A DNA stretch of 55,600 nt from Elusimicrobiota bacterium. Lineage in GTDB: Bacteria > Elusimicrobiota > Elusimicrobia > UBA1565. The translations under genes were made by a program, and so were the position numbers. The first letter of the stretch is position 1. Each line of letters starts with the position of its first letter. The notes under the pieces are model-generated. The model searched no databases, was not told where the DNA came from, and was given only the letters and a program-made list of their open reading frames with translations. The stretch spans positions 109,043-164,642 of the forward strand of contig JACPXC010000062.1 of NCBI GenBank assembly GCA_016196755.1. The letters are read 5' to 3'. Below are positions 21,178-29,013 of this stretch, one piece after another.

Positions 21178-22515
21178 TTAGATGGTGATGACGGAGCGCT
21201 CGCGCGCGGCGGAGCAGAACAGGTTGGAGCCGGCCTTGCGGAGCTTCTCGCGGCAATAGTCGAGATGGCGGTCCATGATCTCGTCGGTATGGGTGGGGTC
21301 GTGGTGGAAGAGGACCATGTGCTTGGCCTCGGAGGCCAGTCCGCGGACGATGGCATCGTCGAAGGTGCTATGGCCCCAGCCGCGCTTGTGCTGGTACTCC
21401 TCCTCGGTGTACTGGGCCTCCATGATGAGGATGTCGGAGCCGCGCGCGAAGTCGACGACGGCGTCGTCCTGGCGCTTGTTGAGGTCCTCGTCGCCGTTGA
21501 GGCGCTGGAAGCCCTCGTGGTCGCTGATGTAGGTCACCGACTTCCCGAAGGCCGAGATCCGGAAGCCGATCGCCACGCCGGGGTGGTTCAGGTAGTGGTA
21601 GGCCACGGTGGCGGGACCGATCTGGACGGGGCCCTCGAGCTCGACGAAATGGATGTCGGCGGCGAGATTGTTGAGCGGGACCGGGAAATAGTCGGCCGCC
21701 ATCTGGCCGCGGAACACGCGCTCGAGGCTCTTCGAGCTGCCGCGCACCGAGTAGACGTTGAACTTGTTGCGCTTGATGTAGAGCGGCGCGAAGAACGGGA
21801 AGCCCTGGATGTGGTCCCAGTGGGTGTGGCCGATGAGGATGTGCCCTTCGATGGGCTCGTCCTTCTTCTCCTTGAGCAGCGAGAGCCCGAGCTCGCGGAT
21901 GCCGGTGCCGCAGTCGATGATGAAGAGCACGTCGCCGACCCTCACCTCGACGCAGGCGGTGTTGCCGCCGTAGCGCACCGTGTCGGGACCCGGCGCCGGC
22001 GAGGAGCCGCGCGTGCCCCAGAAGCGGACCGAGACCTCGGTCTTCTTGGGGTCGTTGCGGGTCTCGATGAAAGCCCCGCCGCCCTTATGCAGGGTCATCG
22101 TGTCGCGGTCCTCGACCGTGGGGCCCGTGCCGTTCTTCTGGGGGCGGCCGATCAGCTCCTCGACCAAGGCCTGGATCCCGGCCACCGTGTAGGGCTTCAC
22201 CATGAAGGCGTCGGCCCCGGACCGCTTGGCGATCTGCTGGTCGGTCTCGAAGGACTTCGACGAGGTCACCAGGATGCGGACCTTGGCGTGCAGGGGGTCG
22301 GCGCGCAGGCGCTGGCAGACCTCGTAGCCGTGAAGGCCGGGCATCATGAGGTCGAGGACCACGAGGTCCGGAAGGAACGTGGCGGCCTTGGCCAGGCCCT
22401 CGTGGCCGTCGACGGCCCGCTCGATGACGTAGCCCTTGCCCGACAAGGCGTCGCCGGCGAACTCGCGCAGGCACTCGTCGTCCTCGATGATGAGGATCCG
22501 GGGGGGTTTGGCCAT
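21178..22515 (-). CDS. Receiver domain fused to metallo-beta-lactamase-fold hydrolase
   Basis: 445 residues. Residues about 6-125 are a CheY-like receiver: acidic pocket Glu11-Asp12-Asp13, phospho-acceptor Asp55 in VVLDLMMPG, Thr/Ser in ILVTSS and Lys in FMVKPYT. After a 35-residue linker, residues about 160-445 are a metallo-beta-lactamase fold with FWGTRGSSPAPG, DCGTGIRELG, HTHWDH starting at His230, and C-terminal His residues in SDHEGF and FHHDPTH. The hydrolase half resembles the cyclic-phosphodiesterase / RNase Z-like branch. So a phosphorelay may control a hydrolase, perhaps of a cyclic nucleotide; the substrate is not known. No histidine kinase gene is nearby. Confidence 0.85.
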   Translation of the reverse strand: MAKPPRILIIEDDECLREFAGDALSGKGYVIERAVDGHEGLAKAATFLPDLVVLDLMMPGLHGYEVCQRLRADPLHAKVRILVTSSKSFETDQQIAKRSGADAFMVKPYTVAGIQALVEELIGRPQKNGTGPTVEDRDTMTLHKGGGAFIETRNDPKKTEVSVRFWGTRGSSPAPGPDTVRYGGNTACVEVRVGDVLFIIDCGTGIRELGLSLLKEKKDEPIEGHILIGHTHWDHIQGFPFFAPLYIKRNKFNVYSVRGSSKSLERVFRGQMAADYFPVPLNNLAADIHFVELEGPVQIGPATVAYHYLNHPGVAIGFRISAFGKSVTYISDHEGFQRLNGDEDLNKRQDDAVVDFARGSDILIMEAQYTEEEYQHKRGWGHSTFDDAIVRGLASEAKHMVLFHHDPTHTDEIMDRHLDYCREKLRKAGSNLFCSAARERSVITI

Positions 22516-22660
22516 GCTGAAGCCCTAGCGTACCAGGGAGGGAGACTTCCGTCAATAGCGCGCAAGAAGCGCCCCGACCGGGTTTGCCGGCCTGGACCTC
22601 GGCGCCCGCAATCGTCTACAGTACCGTCCTCTTGCCGGCGGCGTTTCCCAAGGAGCGAAC

Positions 22661-22849
22661 ATGCGCGCGATGAGACTGGTGGTCCTGGCGGCGGCGGCGG
22701 CGTCCTTGTCGGGCTGCTTCCTGACGAAGCTCGTGACGGTGCCCATGCGGGTCACCGGCGCGGTCGCCTCGATCATCCCGGTGGCGGGAGACGCGGCTCA
22801 CAAGGTAGTCGACGAGGCGGCCGACACCGTCGACAAGCTGCCGATCTAG
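22661..22849 (+). CDS. Tiny lipoprotein (DUF6726-like)
   Basis: 62 residues. A lipoprotein signal ends in LSGC (Cys about residue 19), followed by FLTKLVTVPMRVTGAVAS, IIPVAGDAAHKVVDEAAD and TVDKLPI. This resembles short proteobacterial lipoproteins that share the VTVPMRV...DEAADTVDKLP pattern; I believe these are grouped as DUF6726, from memory. Function is unknown. AGGAG lies five bases before the ATG, and TACAGT at 22617-22622 could be a -10. The stop codon shares CTAG with the stop of the convergent LCCL gene. Confidence 0.75.
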   Translation: MRAMRLVVLAAAAASLSGCFLTKLVTVPMRVTGAVASIIPVAGDAAHKVVDEAADTVDKLPI

Positions 22850-23493
22850 AACGGCGTCCTCTCCAGCCGGAAGCTGGTGTGCCAGTCCGCCCACTCAAGG
22901 CTCCTGACTCCGTTTTTTTCGGACGCCGTATAGGCCGCTTGGCCGGGGAGGATGGTGACCTTGATCACCGCTTTCTTTCCCGGCTCAACGACTCCTGCGT
23001 GCACGGCTGCCGCGGCCAGGCTGGAATCGGTCGTGTAGACGCCGCTGCCCCAGACGGAGCTCAACCGGTTCCCAACCACTTCGAAATACCATATCTTCCC
23101 TATGTCCTGCGGACCAGAACGCAGCAGGCCCGGATCCGCTTTGAGCTCCAAGGCCTGCCAGATGCGGTCCCGGACCGCCAGCGCCTCGTCGAGCCGCGCC
23201 TCCTTGGTGAATTTGTCTTGCACGGCCTTGAGCTTCGCCACGGTCGCCTGGCGCAGTTCATCGAGCTTAGACTCCGATTCCCGGCGGATCTCGGACGCCG
23301 CCTTATCGAATTCCGCGGCCAGCTTCGTGGCTTCCGGCACCGGGTCGACGTCGACCACCTTCTCCCACTTCCCGGATTCCGACGCCGGCAACGGCGCTTG
23401 GCTTGCGGCCGCGAGGGCGTCCTGCGCCATCCCGCCCGCAAGAAACGCCAGCATCGCCAACAGCCCCCCAACGACGCCCCTCATGTTTGCCAT
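22846..23493 (-). CDS. Secreted LCCL-domain protein with a helical stalk
   Basis: 215 residues. The start at 23493 is preceded by GGAGGGG; an ATG at 23505 is in frame but lacks a site. A signal peptide (MRGVVGGLLAMLAFLAGG) leads to a charged helical segment at about 55-120 (ATKLAAEFDKAASEIRRESE, KAVQDKFTKEARLDEALAVR), probably a coiled coil. The C-terminal domain, about 135-212, matches the LCCL pattern: VWGSGVYTTDSSLAAAAVHAG, PGKKAVIKVTILPGQAAYT, and ...NGVRSLEWADW. The LCCL domain is named from Limulus factor C and is also found in bacterial extracellular proteins, where it may bind lipid or polysaccharide. Cys is absent from the usual positions here. Confidence 0.75.
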   Translation of the reverse strand: MANMRGVVGGLLAMLAFLAGGMAQDALAAASQAPLPASESGKWEKVVDVDPVPEATKLAAEFDKAASEIRRESESKLDELRQATVAKLKAVQDKFTKEARLDEALAVRDRIWQALELKADPGLLRSGPQDIGKIWYFEVVGNRLSSVWGSGVYTTDSSLAAAAVHAGVVEPGKKAVIKVTILPGQAAYTASEKNGVRSLEWADWHTSFRLERTPF

Positions 23494-23622
23494 GGTCCCC
23501 TCCATCGCCTAAGACGGCAGACGCCTGCCACCCCGGACTTTGACTCTTATGCTCCAAGAACCAAAATGCGGAACTCCCCCCGCAATCCGTTCTGGCGGAC
23601 TATCCCCGGGGATCGTTGGTTT

Positions 23623-23674
23623 GCGTTTCCATTCATCGCACCTCCAACGCTGGAGGAAAGGAGAACGGAAACGC
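23623..23674. repeat. Nested inverted repeats between valS and the LCCL gene
   Basis: Outer arms GCGTTTCC (23623-23630) and GGAAACGC (23667-23674) enclose inner arms CCTCCA (23641-23646) and TGGAGG (23651-23656) with a four-base loop. They lie in the 190-base space just downstream of the valS stop. It could be the valS terminator (though there is no U-run), an RNA element, or a cruciform protein site. Confidence 0.5.
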
Positions 23675-23683
23675 TATCCGGAA

Positions 23684-26401
23684 TCAGACGCCCTTATTCG
23701 AGCGTCCGGCGCCCAAGGCCTCTAAGGTGTCCTTGAGCGCCGCCCCGCGGGCGACAGTCTCGTCGCGCTGAACACGGACCTTGGCGACCTCTTCCTCGGG
23801 AGCGCGCTCCACGAAGGACTTGTTGCCTAGAATGGCATCGCATTTGGTCTGGTCCTTCGCCAAGCGCTCGAGCTCCTTCGCCAACCGGCCGCGCGCTTTC
23901 TCGAAGTCAACCAAGCCTTCCATCGCGAAATAGAACGCCGTTGTCCCGGCGACGGCCGCCGCCGACGCGGGCGGCCGGGAATCAACCTTTTCGAGGCTCT
24001 CGAAGCGGCCCAGAAGCATGACGGTCTCCGATTCGTCCCGCAGGAACTCCGCCCAGCCGCCCGAGCCGCTGTATTTCGCCTGGAGCTTCGCCCCAGGATG
24101 CACCTCGAGGATGGAGCGGAGCCGGCGGATCGAGTCCACCGCGAGGCGGAGGAACCGCATGTTCTTCACAGCCGAGGAGTCTTCCCAGCCCGTCAGGACA
24201 GGAGCCCCGGCCGAGAAGGCGAACTCCGCCGTCTCTCCCGCGTAGGGCTTGAGCGCCTGATAGAGCTCCTCGGTGATGAAGGGCATGAAAGGATGCAGGA
24301 GCTTGAGCGTCCCGGTCAGGACTTGGACGAGGATGGTCTTCGTCGCCTCGCCGCGCTCCGGGTCGGCCAGAGCCGCTTTCGAGAGCTCGATGTACCAGTC
24401 GCAAAAGTCGTCCCACAGGAAGCCGTAGAGGCAGTTCGCCGCGGCAGCGAGGTCGAGGGACTCGACGTCCTTGCGGGCCGTCTCCGAGACCTCTTGGAAT
24501 CGGGCCAGGATCCAGCGATCGGCGACCTCGAGCTTGGCCTTGTCGAGTCCGGCGAGCGGATACCCGCCCTCCGGCGCCGGCTCGTTCTTGAGCGCATAGT
24601 CGAGCACGAAGCGCGTCGAGTTCCACAGCTTGTTGGCGAAGTTCCGCGGCCCCGTGATCGAGTCCTCGGCAAACGGGATGTCCTTGCCGGGATGGGCCTG
24701 CGAGACCAGCGCGAAGCGCAGGGCGTCGGTGCCGTGCTTGTCCATCATGAGCAGGGGGTCGACGACGTTCCCCAGCGACTTGGACATCTTCTTGCCGGCC
24801 TTGTCGCGCACGATGCCGTGCATGAGCGCCGCGGAGAACGGGACCTTGTCCATGAAGTGCAGGCCCATGAACTGCATCCGGGCCACCCACAGGTAGAGGA
24901 TCTCGTAGCCGGTGACGAGGATGTCGGTCGGGTAGTAGAAGTCGAGGTCCGGGGTCTTCTCGGGCCAGCCGAAGACCGACAGCGGCCATAGGGCCGACGA
25001 GAACCAGGTGTCGAGCACGTCGGGGTCCTGGATGAGGTCCTTGCCGCCGCAGGCGGGGCAGGACTCCGGCCGCGCCGCGGAGACCGCGGCGACCTTGAGC
25101 TCGGGGGTGTTGTAGAGCTCGGAGGTGGAGCCGAGCTTGCCCGCGTTGCAGGCTTGGCAGTACCAGACCGGGATGCGGTGTCCCCACCAGATCTGGCGCG
25201 AGACGCACCAGTCCTTGATGTTCTCGAGCCAGGCCCGGTAGGGCTTGGCCCAGGACGCCGGATGGATCTTGAAGCGCCCGTCGTCGAGCGCCGCGCGGGC
25301 CTTCTCGGCCAGCGGGGCCATCTTGACGAACCACTGCCAGGCCACCAGCGGCTCGATGGTCGACTGACAGCGGTAGCAGGTCCCCACCGCGTTCTTGTGG
25401 TCCTCGGTCTTGACCAAGGCGTCGCCCAGGTCCTTGAGCACGGCGTCGCGGGCCAGCTCGCGCGAGAGCCCGGCGTACTTGCCGGCCTCGGGCGTCAGCT
25501 TGCCGTCGAAGCCGATGACCTGCAGGGTCTCGATTTCGGGATGCCGCTGACGGATCTCGAAGTCGTTGACGTCATGGGCGGGCGTGACTTTGACCGCGCC
25601 GGTGCCGAAGGCGGAGTCGACGTGCTCGTCGGCCACGACCGGGATGAGGCGCTCGGTGAGGGGAAGCTTGAGCTTCTTGCCCACCAGGGCCGCGTAGCGG
25701 GCATCCTTCGGGTTGACCGCCACCGCGGTGTCGCCCAGCATCGTCTCGGGCCGGGTCGTGGCGACGACCAGCCCTTCGCCGCCGTCGGCGGCCGGATAGC
25801 GCAGGTGCCAGAGCTTGGTCTTGCGCTCCTCGGACTCCACCTCGATGTCGGAGAGCGCGGTGCCGCAGCGCACGCACCAGTTGACCATCCGCGCCCCGCG
25901 GTAGATCAGCCCTTCCTTGTAGAACTCGGCGAAGGCGTGGTGGACCGACTTGGCGCGCGCCTCGTCCATCGTGAAGGCCTCGCGCCCGAAATCCAGCGCG
26001 CAGCCCAGGCGCGTCAGCTGGCCGAGGATGGTCTTCTTGCAGTCGCGCGTCCAGGCCTGCATGCGCTCGAGGAAGGCGTCGCGGCCCAGGTCGCGGCGCG
26101 AGAGCTTCTCGGCCTTGAGCTGTTTCTCCATGACGTTCTGGGTGGCGATGCCGCCGTGGTCGGTGCCCGGCACCCAGCAGGCCTCGCGGCCGTGCAGGCG
26201 GTGCCAGCGGATCAGGACGTCCTGCAAGGTGTTGTTGAGGGCGTGGCCGATGTGGAGGGCCCCGGTGACGTTGGGCGGCGGGATGACGATCGTGTAGGCG
26301 CGGCCGCCTTTGACCGGCGCGGACCCGAAGAGCCGGGCCTTCGACCAGGCCTCCACCCATCTCTTCTCGACGTCGGCCGGCGCGTAGGTTTTCTCGAGCA
26401 T
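23684..26401 (-). CDS. valS: Valyl-tRNA synthetase
   Basis: 905 residues, full length for class Ia ValRS. HIGH motif at residues 50-53 (ALHIGHALNNT), KMSKS at 538-542 (GKKMSKSLGN), and an editing domain in between with TTRPETMLGDTAV. A zinc-binding-like pair of Cys is seen in YCQACNAG and SCPACGG. The C-terminal coiled coil (FEKARGRLAKELERLAKDQ) is the ValRS tRNA-binding arm. The enzyme charges tRNA-Val and hydrolyses mischarged threonine. It follows the amidase gene by 12 bases; no T-box leader was seen. Confidence 0.97.
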   Translation of the reverse strand: MLEKTYAPADVEKRWVEAWSKARLFGSAPVKGGRAYTIVIPPPNVTGALHIGHALNNTLQDVLIRWHRLHGREACWVPGTDHGGIATQNVMEKQLKAEKLSRRDLGRDAFLERMQAWTRDCKKTILGQLTRLGCALDFGREAFTMDEARAKSVHHAFAEFYKEGLIYRGARMVNWCVRCGTALSDIEVESEERKTKLWHLRYPAADGGEGLVVATTRPETMLGDTAVAVNPKDARYAALVGKKLKLPLTERLIPVVADEHVDSAFGTGAVKVTPAHDVNDFEIRQRHPEIETLQVIGFDGKLTPEAGKYAGLSRELARDAVLKDLGDALVKTEDHKNAVGTCYRCQSTIEPLVAWQWFVKMAPLAEKARAALDDGRFKIHPASWAKPYRAWLENIKDWCVSRQIWWGHRIPVWYCQACNAGKLGSTSELYNTPELKVAAVSAARPESCPACGGKDLIQDPDVLDTWFSSALWPLSVFGWPEKTPDLDFYYPTDILVTGYEILYLWVARMQFMGLHFMDKVPFSAALMHGIVRDKAGKKMSKSLGNVVDPLLMMDKHGTDALRFALVSQAHPGKDIPFAEDSITGPRNFANKLWNSTRFVLDYALKNEPAPEGGYPLAGLDKAKLEVADRWILARFQEVSETARKDVESLDLAAAANCLYGFLWDDFCDWYIELSKAALADPERGEATKTILVQVLTGTLKLLHPFMPFITEELYQALKPYAGETAEFAFSAGAPVLTGWEDSSAVKNMRFLRLAVDSIRRLRSILEVHPGAKLQAKYSGSGGWAEFLRDESETVMLLGRFESLEKVDSRPPASAAAVAGTTAFYFAMEGLVDFEKARGRLAKELERLAKDQTKCDAILGNKSFVERAPEEEVAKVRVQRDETVARGAALKDTLEALGAGRSNKGV

Positions 26402-26407
26402 GTCGGG

Positions 26408-26413
26408 ATTTTA
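26408..26413 (-). promoter_or_regulatory. Candidate -10 (TAAAAT) before valS
   Basis: On the minus strand TAAAAT starts directly after the amidase stop codon and ends six bases before the valS ATG. There is no Shine-Dalgarno in the spacer. It could give a short or leaderless transcript in addition to readthrough from the amidase gene. Confidence 0.4.
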
Positions 26414-27097
26414 CTAGTTAACGGGCGAGCCCAGGTAGGCGGCCACGCCCTGCACCACCGCCTTGGCCAGCTTATCCTGGAACGCGGGGTCCTGCATCAG
26501 CGCCCATTCGCCGGGGTCGCGCATGTTGCCGACCTCGATGAGGATGCTCGGCATCTTGTCGGACTTGAGGACGGCGAAGCCCCCCTTGTCGGCGTAGGCC
26601 GCCAGCTTCACGCCGCGCTTGCGCAGGGAGTTCTGGACGCGCTCGGCGAGGAAGCGCGACTGGACGATGACGTCCTTAGGCGGGGCCGGACGCAGTCGCT
26701 CGTTGGGCTCGCGCGGCGGGCCCTTGGGGATCCGCTTGTTGGCGCCGTAGAACCAGACGATGACGCCCTTGGGCTTGCGCCCGTCGGCCTTGTCGGCGTG
26801 GATCGAGATGAAGGCCTTGCCGCCCACCTGCTCGGCCCGGTCCACGCGCTCGGAGAGCGGGACGAAGACGTCCTCCCAGCGCGTGAGGTAGGGCGAGAAG
26901 CCCTCGTGGCGGCGGAACTCCGAAGCGATCTTGTTGGCGATGGCCAGGGTCACCGCGTTCTCCTCGATGCGCCGGACGACGGCGCCGCGGTCCTTGCCGC
27001 CGTGGCCCGCGTCGATGGCGATGACGCGCGGCTCGGCCGCCTGCGCGGCCGAGGCCAGCAGCGCGGCCAGGAGCAGCAGCTTGACCAAAACGCGCAT
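26414..27097 (-). CDS. N-acetylmuramoyl-L-alanine amidase (Amidase_3), secreted
   Basis: 227 residues from the ATG at 27097, which gives a signal peptide (MRVLVKLLLLAALLASAAQA); the longer open frame has none. The Amidase_3 domain fills the rest. Zinc ligands and catalytic residues are seen: His in IDAGHGGKDRGA, Glu in RIEENAVTLA, His in SIHADKAD, and the catalytic Glu in SILIEVGNM. The enzyme cleaves between MurNAc and L-Ala of peptidoglycan in the periplasm, usually at division. AmiA/B/C types have an inhibitory helix; here there is a short stretch (about 130-150) with GPPREPNERLRPA, which may be its equivalent. It is divergent from the 27123 gene. Confidence 0.9.
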   Translation of the reverse strand: MRVLVKLLLLAALLASAAQAAEPRVIAIDAGHGGKDRGAVVRRIEENAVTLAIANKIASEFRRHEGFSPYLTRWEDVFVPLSERVDRAEQVGGKAFISIHADKADGRKPKGVIVWFYGANKRIPKGPPREPNERLRPAPPKDVIVQSRFLAERVQNSLRKRGVKLAAYADKGGFAVLKSDKMPSILIEVGNMRDPGEWALMQDPAFQDKLAKAVVQGVAAYLGSPVN

Positions 27098-27101
27098 TTC
27101 G

Positions 27102-27109
27102 GATATATC
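27102..27109. promoter_or_regulatory. Palindromic candidate -10 (GATATATC) between divergent genes
   Basis: GATATATC is palindromic, so TATATC occurs on both strands in the 25 bases between the amidase and the 27123 gene. It would leave about 4 bases to one ATG and 14 to the other. It may serve as a shared -10. Confidence 0.45.
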
Positions 27110-27122
27110 GGGAGTGGGCAAA

Positions 27123-27797
27123 ATGATCATGGAAGAGAGATTCAACCGCGCTTTCTTCGGGTTCCTCGACCGCCTCTTCATAATCGTATCTTTTGGCGAA
27201 GCCGCCGGCTTGGGCGTGGGCCTGGTCTCCGATGCCTTGGGGGCGAAATACGCCTCTCTGGCCCAGGGCTTGCTCAAGGGACGCGAGTTCTCGGCGATGT
27301 CCGCCCGTCCCAACGACCTGCTGCCCGCCTCCCTGCCCAAGGACTGGACCGCTCGCCTGACCCGCAAGGCGGTGGCCGGCGCCAAGCCCACCGTCGAGGC
27401 GGCCTGCTTCATCTACGCCCACACGGTCCTCGAGGCCGTGGCCCTGGAGTTCGCCGCCTGCCTGGGGCTCGAGCGTCCGAGGACGGGAAGCGCCGCGCGC
27501 GCGGTGGCCGAGACGGCCCGGCTGGCCCAGGTCGAGGGACTCGACCTGCGCGGGCTCTCGCGCTTCGACCTCATGCGCGACGCCGCGGTACGCGAGGGCG
27601 CCCCGATCGAGCGCTGGGAGGAGGCCACCCTCGCCATGCTCGACATCGCACTGCGCCTGGCCGCCGGCGTGGCGGCCGCCGGCGGGTTCCGGCTAGACCC
27701 GGCCGGCCTGCTTAGAGCAGCTCCGAAGCCAGCGCCGCGATCGGCGAGCGCTCGACCTTCGAGAACCAGACGTGCCCGAAGAGCCCCTGCCCCTTGA
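27123..27797 (+). CDS. Protein of unknown function, overlapping phoH tail to tail
   Basis: 224 residues from the ATG at 27123, with GGGAGTGGG before it. The sequence is mostly helical (ERFNRAFFGFLDRLFIIVSF, LGVGLVSDALGAKYASLAQG, LTRKAVAGAKPTVEAACFIY, LEAVALEFAACLG). There is no signal peptide and no clear membrane helix. I do not recognise a family. The last 28 residues are basic Pro/Arg/Ala-rich and encoded over the end of phoH (86-base convergent overlap), so the true C-terminal part may be poorly conserved. It shares a symmetric promoter site with the amidase. Confidence 0.55.
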   Translation: MIMEERFNRAFFGFLDRLFIIVSFGEAAGLGVGLVSDALGAKYASLAQGLLKGREFSAMSARPNDLLPASLPKDWTARLTRKAVAGAKPTVEAACFIYAHTVLEAVALEFAACLGLERPRTGSAARAVAETARLAQVEGLDLRGLSRFDLMRDAAVREGAPIERWEEATLAMLDIALRLAAGVAAAGGFRLDPAGLLRAAPKPAPRSASARPSRTRRARRAPAP

Positions 27798-29013
27798 AGC
27801 GCTCCACGAGGTTGGTCAGGCCGTTGGACGCCGAGTCCAGATAGTAGTTGTCGATCTGGAACGGGTCGCCCGTCAAGACGATCTTCGAGCCCTGCCCCGC
27901 GCGCGTGATGATGGTCTTCATCTCGTGAGGGGTCAGGTTCTGGGCGTCGTCGATGAGGATGTACTGGTTGGGCAGCGTGCGGCCGCGCAGGAAGGTCACC
28001 GCCTCGACCTCGAGGCGGCCGTCCTCGAGCATCATCTGGACGTCGATGTCGGTCTCCTCGCGGTGCGGGCGGTCGAGCAGGAACTCCAGGTTGTCGTAGA
28101 TCGCCCCCATCCACGAGTTGAGCTTCTCCTGCTTGGTGCCCGGCAAAAACCCGATGTCGTGCCCGACGGGGATGACCGGGCGCGCCACCATGAGGCGGCG
28201 GAAGAGCTTGTGGTCGCCCGAGCCCATCGTCTGCTCGAGGCCGGCGGCCAGCGAGATGAGGGTCTTGCCCGAGCCGGCTGAGCCGACCAGGGTCACGAGC
28301 TGGATGTCGGGCCGCAGCAGGAGCTCGAGCGCGAACTTCTGCTCGGTATTGAGCGGCTTGATGCCCCAGGCCACCGGGTCGACGCGCGAGAGCGGCACGA
28401 GAGCCTTGACGTTCCCGTCGTAGCGCGCCAGCGCCGAGGCCGACCCGCCGTCGGCGTCCTTGAGGATGGCGAACTCGTTGGCGATGAAGTCGGGCATGGC
28501 CAAGCGCTTCTCTTTGTAGAACTTGTCGATGTCCGTCGAAGGCACCTTGATCTCTTTGAAGCCGCTGTAGAGCTCGGTGACGTTGACCTTCTCCTTCTCA
28601 TAGTCCTGGGTGTCGAGGCCGATGGCCTCGGCCTTGATGCGCAGGTTGATGTCCTTGGAGATGAAGACCACGTTCTCCTTGTGGTCCTGGAGGTACTTGG
28701 CCACGCTCAGGATCTGGTTGTCCTTGGAGTCCGAGGCAAAGCGCGCCGGCATGCCGTTCTGATGCACCATCTCCACGTGCAGGCGCCCGCCGTGCTCGAG
28801 CGGGACCCCGTCGGAGAGGCGGCCGAAGGCGCGCAGGTTGTCGAGCGAACGCGCCACCAGGCGCGCGGCCCGGCCGCGCTCGTCGTTGGAGCGCTTGAAG
28901 GTGTCGAGCTCCTCGATGACGGGGAGCGGGATCACGACCTTCGAGCCCTCGAAGGCGAACAGCGCTTCGGGATCGTGGATGATCACGTTGGTGTCGAGCA
29001 CGAATGTCTTCAT
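27712..29013 (-). CDS. PIN-PhoH protein (PhoH2/YlaK type)
   Basis: 433 residues. The N-terminal PIN-type ribonuclease domain (residues 1-130) has the acidic residues in VLDTNVIIHDP, EELD and SKDNQILSVA. The C-terminal PhoH ATPase (about 215-433) has Walker A GSAGSGKT with Lys250, and Walker B ILIDDAQNLTP followed by the sensor GDPFQIDNYYLDS. PhoH2 proteins are RNA helicases with ribonuclease activity, ATP-dependent. In some bacteria a PhoAT antitoxin is encoded upstream; none is present here. It overlaps hemW by ATGA and follows it on the transcript. Confidence 0.9.
   Translation of the reverse strand: MKTFVLDTNVIIHDPEALFAFEGSKVVIPLPVIEELDTFKRSNDERGRAARLVARSLDNLRAFGRLSDGVPLEHGGRLHVEMVHQNGMPARFASDSKDNQILSVAKYLQDHKENVVFISKDINLRIKAEAIGLDTQDYEKEKVNVTELYSGFKEIKVPSTDIDKFYKEKRLAMPDFIANEFAILKDADGGSASALARYDGNVKALVPLSRVDPVAWGIKPLNTEQKFALELLLRPDIQLVTLVGSAGSGKTLISLAAGLEQTMGSGDHKLFRRLMVARPVIPVGHDIGFLPGTKQEKLNSWMGAIYDNLEFLLDRPHREETDIDVQMMLEDGRLEVEAVTFLRGRTLPNQYILIDDAQNLTPHEMKTIITRAGQGSKIVLTGDPFQIDNYYLDSASNGLTNLVERFKGQGLFGHVWFSKVERSPIAALASELL

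Noticed and set aside
26402-26500. T-box leader before valS
   Set aside because: The amidase gene ends 12 bases upstream, so no leader fits.
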